Assembly (NCBI GenBank): GCA_021774355.1
Contig: JAJFJE010000035.1
Location: 1 to 8,603 of the forward strand
DNA from: Alphaproteobacteria bacterium
Lineage (GTDB): Bacteria; Pseudomonadota; Alphaproteobacteria; Zavarziniales; Zavarziniaceae
Direction of reading: 5' to 3'
DNA length: 8,603 nucleotides
Below, piece by piece: positions 5,437 to 8,603 of the stretch. Each line of letters opens with the position of its first letter. Positions within the stretch are counted from its first letter, which is position 1. The notes beneath the pieces are model-generated. The model was not told the DNA's origin. It saw nothing but the letters and a program-made list of their open reading frames with translations, and did not search any database. Both the position numbers and the translations under genes were made by a program.

Positions 5437-6114
5437 GTGCCCAACAACGTCCAAGCGCGCGTCAAGTGGTTCAACGGGATGAAGGGCTTCGGCTTCGTCG
5501 CCCCTGTCGACGGTTCACCCGACGCCTTTCTCCATGTCTCAGTGCTCTCCCAGGCCGGCTATGGCGATCTGCCGGACGGGACTGAATTGACCTGCGACAT
5601 TGTCGAGGGACCCCGGGGTCCCCAGGTCCAGCGCATCATCGATGTCGTCGGTGTCGAACCCGGTGCGGCCACGCCGCCGCGGTCGGGCTTCGGCGAACGT
5701 TCGGGTGGCTATGGTGAACGTTCGGGTGGCTATGGCGAACGCTCCGGCGGCTATGGCGAGCGCTCGGGCGGCTATGGCGAACGTTCCGGCGGCTTTGGCG
5801 ACCGGCCCCGCTTCGGCGGTGGTGCGCCGGCCACCAGCCGTCCGCCGGCCGAGCGCAGTTCCTTCGGCGCCTCCGCCGCAGCGCCTGCGGTGGCTCCCGC
5901 CGAGGGCGAGACCATCGCCGGCACGGTGAAGTGGTTCAAGCCGGAAAGCGGCTTCGGCTTCATCGTGGCGGATGATGGCGGCAAGGACGTGTTCATCCAT
6001 AAGAGCGTGCTGCGGCGCTGCGGCATGATGGATCTGCAGTCTCAGCAGCGGGTCAAGATGACGGTCCACATGGCCCAGAAGGGCCGTGAGGCGACCTGGA
6101 TCGCCGAAGGCTGA
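5437..6114 (+). CDS. Double cold-shock-domain protein with GERSGGY-repeat linker
   Basis: Cytoplasmic single-stranded RNA/DNA-binding protein, likely an RNA chaperone. 225 aa. The first cold-shock domain (about residues 5-68) has VKWFNGMKGFGFV (RNP1, 9-21) and DAFLHVS (RNP2, 29-35). The second (about 161-225) has VKWFKPESGFGFIV and KDVFIHKSVL. Two-domain cold-shock proteins are known in alphaproteobacteria. The linker (about 72-160) is disordered-looking. It holds five GERSGGY units (residues 86-120, the last ending in Phe), then GDRPRFGGG and an Ala/Pro-rich part. The GTG at 5437 was chosen because the protein then opens with PNNVQARVKWF as in the family, with AAGG about 10 nt upstream. An in-frame TTG at 5392 would add residues unlike the family. 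The second domain looks closer to consensus than the first, where Met15 and Leu32 are unusual. Cold regulation is plausible from the long leader but unproven. Confidence 0.93.
   Translation: MPNNVQARVKWFNGMKGFGFVAPVDGSPDAFLHVSVLSQAGYGDLPDGTELTCDIVEGPRGPQVQRIIDVVGVEPGAATPPRSGFGERSGGYGERSGGYGERSGGYGERSGGYGERSGGFGDRPRFGGGAPATSRPPAERSSFGASAAAPAVAPAEGETIAGTVKWFKPESGFGFIVADDGGKDVFIHKSVLRRCGMMDLQSQQRVKMTVHMAQKGREATWIAEG
5692..5796 (+). repeat. 21-bp tandem repeat, 5 copies, encoding GERSGGY
   Basis: Units start at 5692, 5713, 5734, 5755 and 5776. Almost all differences between units are silent third-position changes (GGC/GGT, GAA/GAG, CGT/CGC, TCG/TCC). The only amino-acid change is Tyr to Phe in the last unit. 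This suggests selection on the peptide rather than recent DNA duplication alone. Confidence 0.95.
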
Positions 6115-6127
6115 TCCGGGCATCGAC

Positions 6128-6151
6128 GGCGGGCGGCAGTCGCCGCCCGTT
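6128..6151. terminator. GC-rich hairpin between convergent genes, possible terminator
   Basis: CGGGCGGC (6130-6137), loop AGTC, GCCGCCCG (6142-6149): an 8-bp perfect stem, extendable by two G-T pairs. It lies 15 bp past the cold-shock gene stop and 54 bp past the end of the convergent EF-hand gene, so it could serve both. There is no T tract, so rho-independent action is uncertain. Confidence 0.42.
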
Positions 6152-6202
6152 CCGTCGCCGGGCTGTCCCATCGCTGGCGGGGCCCCACGCTGGTGGCGGC
6201 CG

Positions 6203-6679
6203 TCAGGGGGCGGGCGTTCCCAGAGCCGGGGCGAACAAGTCCCGACCGGCGAGGTCGGCGACGGTGATGGCGCCGTCCCCATCGGCGTCGAGAAAGCGGA
6301 AATGGGCAGTCGCGGCGCGGTTGATCTCGCGTCCGTCGATCTGCCCGTCCCGATTGCGGTCGACCTGGTCGAAGGTCCGACGGGCCTCGCTCTGCTGCGC
6401 AGGCGCGGGCGCCAGGCCCTTTACGATCACCAGCATTTCCGGCCAGGAAACAAGGCCGTCCTTGTTGCCGTCGACCTGGGCGAACAGGCCGTCAAGGAAC
6501 CGGTCGGCCTCGCCCTGGCTGATCGCGCCATTGCCGTCGTGATCGACCAGGCGGAACAGCATTCGCATGCCCAGCGACAGGGACCCGGCGGGGCCCCTGG
6601 CAGTCGCCGCTTCCGGTTCGGCCGCAGCCTGCGCCAGGGGCATGATGACGGCCAGCACGGCCAGGATGGAGCGGATCAT
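6203..6679 (-). CDS. Secreted four-EF-hand protein
   Basis: Likely periplasmic calcium-binding protein. 158 aa. The signal peptide is residues 1-18 or so (IRSILAVLAVIMPLAQA), with cleavage after AQA. Four canonical 12-residue EF-hand loops follow: DHDGNGAISQGE (46-57), DGNKDGLVSWPE (70-81), DRNRDGQIDGRE (107-118) and DADGDGAITVAD (131-142). Positions 1, 3 and 5 are Asp/Asn in all four, and Gly is at position 6. The twelfth residue is Glu in three loops and Asp in the last, which often weakens Ca2+ binding or favours Mg2+. Loops pair as two lobes (1-2 and 3-4) joined by an Ala/Pro/Gln linker (90-96). The start ATG at 6679 has GAGG about 10 nt upstream. It is divergent from the response-regulator gene and convergent with the cold-shock gene. 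Whether it buffers or senses calcium cannot be told. Confidence 0.92.
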   Translation of the reverse strand: MIRSILAVLAVIMPLAQAAAEPEAATARGPAGSLSLGMRMLFRLVDHDGNGAISQGEADRFLDGLFAQVDGNKDGLVSWPEMLVIVKGLAPAPAQQSEARRTFDQVDRNRDGQIDGREINRAATAHFRFLDADGDGAITVADLAGRDLFAPALGTPAP

Positions 6680-6789
6680 GGCCGACCATCCTCAGGCCGC
6701 GGCCGGCGGTCAAGACCAATACGGTGCCGAAATCCGACGACATGGACGAATAGCCGGGAACTGCCGGCAGATTACGGCATTTCCATGTC
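6680..6789. promoter_or_regulatory. Divergent promoter region of EF-hand and response-regulator genes
   Basis: This 110-bp spacer must hold promoters in both directions. It contains a perfect 10-bp palindrome CTGCCGGCAG at 6761-6770, 19 bp before the response-regulator start. That word is unremarkable in GC-rich DNA. No firm -35/-10 pair was found. Confidence 0.25.
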
Positions 6790-7167
6790 ATGAACGCGCC
6801 TCTCGCTCCCCGCCGCAAGATCCTGATCGTGGAAGACGAAGCCTTTATCGCCTTCTTCCTCGAAGCGATCCTCAGCGATGCCGGCTTTCAGGTGATCGGG
6901 CCGGTCGATGACGCCGCCGCGGCCTTCCGTCTGGCAGACCAGGAGCGTCCGGACCTCGCCCTGATGGATATTCACATCAAGGGCGACCAGGACGGGGTCT
7001 CGGCCGCCCGGCGCCTGGTCGAAGACCTCGGCGTCCCGGTCGTCATCGTCAGCGCGAATGCCGCCCAGTCGCTCGACCGCCTGCGCGGCCTGACCCGGCA
7101 TATCCTGGACAAGCCGATTGCCGGCGAAGAACTGGTGCTGGCCGTTCGCCAGGCCCTGGCGGCCTGA
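6790..7167 (+). CDS. Single-domain response regulator (CheY-like receiver)
   Basis: Stand-alone phosphoacceptor domain, 125 aa, with no output domain, so it would act by protein contact in a two-component pathway. The receiver residues are present: acidic pair Glu15/Asp16 (ILIVEDE), phosphoacceptor Asp60 (LALMDIHIKG), switch Ser88 (VVIVSAN) and conserved Lys107 followed by Pro (ILDKPI). The Glu-Asp-Glu opening and IHIKGDQDGVSAA segment resemble receivers of the alphaproteobacterial hybrid-kinase and general-stress type rather than chemotaxis CheY. The start ATG at 6790 lacks a clear Shine-Dalgarno. No histidine kinase is in the window. Its gene is divergent from the EF-hand gene and 72 bp before ftsB, with a small GCCGTC/GACGGC hairpin between. 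The partner and output are unknown. Confidence 0.92.
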   Translation: MNAPLAPRRKILIVEDEAFIAFFLEAILSDAGFQVIGPVDDAAAAFRLADQERPDLALMDIHIKGDQDGVSAARRLVEDLGVPVVIVSANAAQSLDRLRGLTRHILDKPIAGEELVLAVRQALAA

Positions 7168-7187
7168 TCCCGACCGGTTCCGGCGGC

Positions 7188-7204
7188 GCCGTCCGTTCGA
7201 CGGC
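7188..7204 (+). terminator. Weak hairpin between response regulator and ftsB
   Basis: GCCGTC (7188-7193), loop CGTTC, GACGGC (7199-7204): a perfect 6-bp stem followed by only two T. It may partly separate the two transcripts. The evidence is weak because GC-rich DNA makes such stems often. Confidence 0.25.
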
Positions 7205-7239
7205 TTGACCGGGCGAGGCGGCCATGATTCCCTTCTGCC

Positions 7240-7554
7240 ATGAGTCTGGCCCGAGAGATCCGTCGTCGTTTTCGCGCTGCGCTGGTGCCGCTGGTCACCA
7301 CCGGCGTCACGGTCTATTTCGGCTATCATCTGGTACAGGGCGATTACGGCCTGGTGTCGTGGCTGGCGCTCAACCACGAGATCGAGGAAACCAAGGCGAC
7401 GCTGGCCGTGGTCTCGGCCGAGCGCGCCCGGCTCGAAAACCGGGTATCGCTGCTGCGTCCGGAAAGCCTGGACCGCGACATGATCGACGAACGTGCCCGG
7501 GTGATTCTGGGCTACGGCGACGATCACGACGTCGTCATCCTTACGCCGCCCTAA
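7240..7554 (+). CDS. ftsB: FtsB/DivIC-type septum formation protein
   Basis: Small bitopic divisome protein that works with FtsL and FtsQ to activate septal wall synthesis. 104 aa, usual length. There is a basic cytoplasmic start (REIRRRFR, 5-12), one membrane span (about 13-32), then a GDYGL turn (34-38), as in the family. A periplasmic coiled coil follows at about 43-72 (LALNHEIEETKATLAVVSAERARLENRVSLL in outline), then the FtsB-like region LDRDMIDERARVILGY (77-92) and a short polar tail. The start at 7240 gives the family N-terminus, but the ribosome site is weak. It directly precedes pdhA, the order often seen in alphaproteobacteria, where enolase commonly lies on the other side. Here a response regulator takes that place. 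The name rests on family features. Alphaproteobacterial members are often annotated only as septum formation initiator. Confidence 0.88.
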   Translation: MSLAREIRRRFRAALVPLVTTGVTVYFGYHLVQGDYGLVSWLALNHEIEETKATLAVVSAERARLENRVSLLRPESLDRDMIDERARVILGYGDDHDVVILTPP

Positions 7555-7585
7555 TTTTGCCGCAACGCACCATGATCTGACGGCT

Positions 7586-7607
7586 TGCCATGTGTTGATG
7601 CATGGCA
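7586..7607. promoter_or_regulatory. Inverted repeat 1 upstream of pdhA
   Basis: TGCCATG, 8-bp spacer, CATGGCA: perfect 7-bp arms, centred about 122 bp before the pdhA ATG. It shares the core CATGG with inverted repeat 2. The shape and spacing suit a dimeric transcription factor. As RNA it could also form a 7-bp hairpin past ftsB, but no T tract follows. Confidence 0.42.
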
Positions 7608-7629
7608 TTCCGGTATGGATGCATTTTCT

Positions 7630-7647
7630 CCATGCAATTGCGCATGG
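7630..7647. promoter_or_regulatory. Inverted repeat 2 upstream of pdhA
   Basis: CCATGC, 6-bp spacer, GCATGG: perfect 6-bp arms, centred about 80 bp before the pdhA ATG and exactly 42 bp (four helical turns) from inverted repeat 1. A weak promoter-like pair TTGCTT (7665-7670) and CAATAG (7687-7692), 16 bp apart, follows downstream. That would place both repeats upstream of the promoter, as for an activator. Confidence 0.42.
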
Positions 7648-7718
7648 CGCTTCCTTTGCCGCAGTTGCTTGCGCCTTTCCCCTGTCCAATAGTGGCGCAG
7701 CCCAGGATGGGGGAAGCA

Positions 7719-8603
7719 ATGGCAAAGACCACGGCCAAGACGGCCAAAAGCGAAACCGTAACGGCACCCGGCCCGGCCCTGATCGACCACTACCGTGAAA
7801 TGCTGCTGATCCGCCGCTTCGAGGAGAAGGCGGGGCAGATGTACGGCATGGGCCTGATCGGCGGCTTCTGCCACCTTTATATCGGCCAGGAGGCCGTGGT
7901 GGTGGGCATGCAGGCGGCGCTGAAGGACGGTGATTCGGTCATCACCGGCTATCGCGACCATGGCCACATGCTGGCCTGCGGCATGGACCCCAAGGGCGTG
8001 ATGGCCGAGCTCACCGGGCGCCGCGGCGGTTATTCCAAGGGCAAGGGCGGCTCGATGCACATGTTCAGCCGCGAGAAGAACTTCTATGGCGGGCACGGCA
8101 TCGTCGGCGCCCAGGTGCCGATCGGCACCGGCCTCGCCTTCGCCCACAAGTACAACGACACCCAGAACGTCAGCCTGACTTACTTTGGGGACGGCGCCGC
8201 CAATCAGGGCCAGGTCCACGAGGCCTTCAACATGGCGGCGCTGTGGGATCTGCCGGTGGTCTACGTGCTGGAGAACAACAAATATGGCATGGGAACCTCG
8301 GTCGACCGTGCCTCGGCCGCGCAGGACCTCTTCCGCATTGGCGAGCCCTATGGCATTCCCGGCATGGAAGTCGACGGTATGGATGTCGTGGCCGTCAAGC
8401 AGGCTGGCGAGGAGGCCGTCGCCTGGTGCCGCTCGGGCCAGGGACCCTACGTGCTGGAGATGATGACCTATCGCTATCGCGGCCATTCGATGTCCGATCC
8501 GGCGAAGTACCGGAGCCGCGAGGAGGTCAGCGAGATGCGCGACCATCACGATCCCATCGACAACGTCGGGCGACGCCTGACCAAGATGGGCAAGGCCGAC
8601 GAG
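7719..8603 (+). CDS. pdhA: Pyruvate dehydrogenase E1 component alpha subunit, 3' end cut by window edge
   Basis: E1 alpha of the pyruvate dehydrogenase complex. With E1 beta it forms the thiamine-diphosphate enzyme that decarboxylates pyruvate and acetylates the E2 lipoyl group. 295 codons are present, and by family length about 35-50 residues are missing at the right edge. An Ala/Lys-rich tail (1-18) is followed by the E1 alpha fold: MLLIRRFEEKAGQMY, GFCHLYIGQEAV, YRDHGHMLACG and GGKGGSMHMF-like SKGKGGSMHMF. The thiamine-diphosphate motif runs from GDGAAN (157-162) to ENN (185-187). The conserved active-site loop RYRGHSMSDP spans 252-261 with His256, and its serines match those phosphorylated in mitochondrial E1 alpha. 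The start ATG at 7719 has GGGGGAAG just upstream. ftsB ends 164 bp before it, and the spacer holds two inverted repeats that may regulate it. E1 beta and E2 genes are expected next. Confidence 0.96.
   Translation, partial: MAKTTAKTAKSETVTAPGPALIDHYREMLLIRRFEEKAGQMYGMGLIGGFCHLYIGQEAVVVGMQAALKDGDSVITGYRDHGHMLACGMDPKGVMAELTGRRGGYSKGKGGSMHMFSREKNFYGGHGIVGAQVPIGTGLAFAHKYNDTQNVSLTYFGDGAANQGQVHEAFNMAALWDLPVVYVLENNKYGMGTSVDRASAAQDLFRIGEPYGIPGMEVDGMDVVAVKQAGEEAVAWCRSGQGPYVLEMMTYRYRGHSMSDPAKYRSREEVSEMRDHHDPIDNVGRRLTKMGKADE

Noticed and set aside
5539..6282. 247-codon minus-strand open frame opposite the cold-shock gene
   Set aside because: It reflects the 21-bp repeats and cold-shock domains in antisense. 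The plus-strand protein is well supported.
7551..8549. 332-codon minus-strand open frame opposite pdhA
   Set aside because: pdhA on the plus strand has complete E1 alpha motifs. The antisense product has no recognisable domain.

Overview
The window is GC-rich, densely coded DNA with strong third-position GC. Its gene content points to an alphaproteobacterium, most likely Rhodospirillales-like: an Atm1-type ABC exporter next to psd and pssA, a short-form phosphatidylserine decarboxylase, a double cold-shock-domain protein, and ftsB directly before pdhA. The genus cannot be told from the sequence alone. No tRNA, rRNA, CRISPR array, transposase or phage gene was seen.

Layout from left to right. 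(1) Minus strand, 1-744: a Tsx/OmpK-type outer-membrane channel running off the left edge, with an unusually long signal-peptide n-region built on a 15-bp tandem repeat. A 17-bp palindrome lies upstream of its start. (2) Minus strand, 1002-1427: a 141-aa protein of unknown function, divergent from (3) the plus-strand set atm1 (1554-3440), psd (3457-4158) and pssA (4155-5015). These sit 16 bp apart and then overlap by 4 bp, so they look like one operon. PssA makes phosphatidylserine and Psd decarboxylates it to phosphatidylethanolamine. Atm1 exports a glutathione-linked compound. (4) 5016-5436: a non-coding stretch with a plausible promoter and leader hairpin for (5) a two-domain cold-shock protein (5437-6114), whose linker carries five GERSGGY repeats. 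(6) A convergent secreted four-EF-hand protein (6203-6679, minus). (7) A stand-alone receiver-domain response regulator (6790-7167), divergent from the EF-hand gene. (8) ftsB (7240-7554), the divisome coiled-coil protein. (9) A 164-bp spacer with two inverted repeats sharing the core CATGG, centred exactly 42 bp apart. (10) pdhA, the pyruvate dehydrogenase E1 alpha subunit, running off the right edge.

Most of the window is housekeeping: phospholipid synthesis, cell division and central carbon metabolism. I see no clear new multi-gene system. The most unusual items are the FUS-like low-complexity linker in the cold-shock protein, a strong hairpin plus a G8 tract between two possible starts of pssA, the paired inverted repeats before pdhA, the repeat-built signal peptide of the Tsx-like porin, and the uncharacterised 141-aa protein sharing a palindrome-bearing promoter region with atm1.
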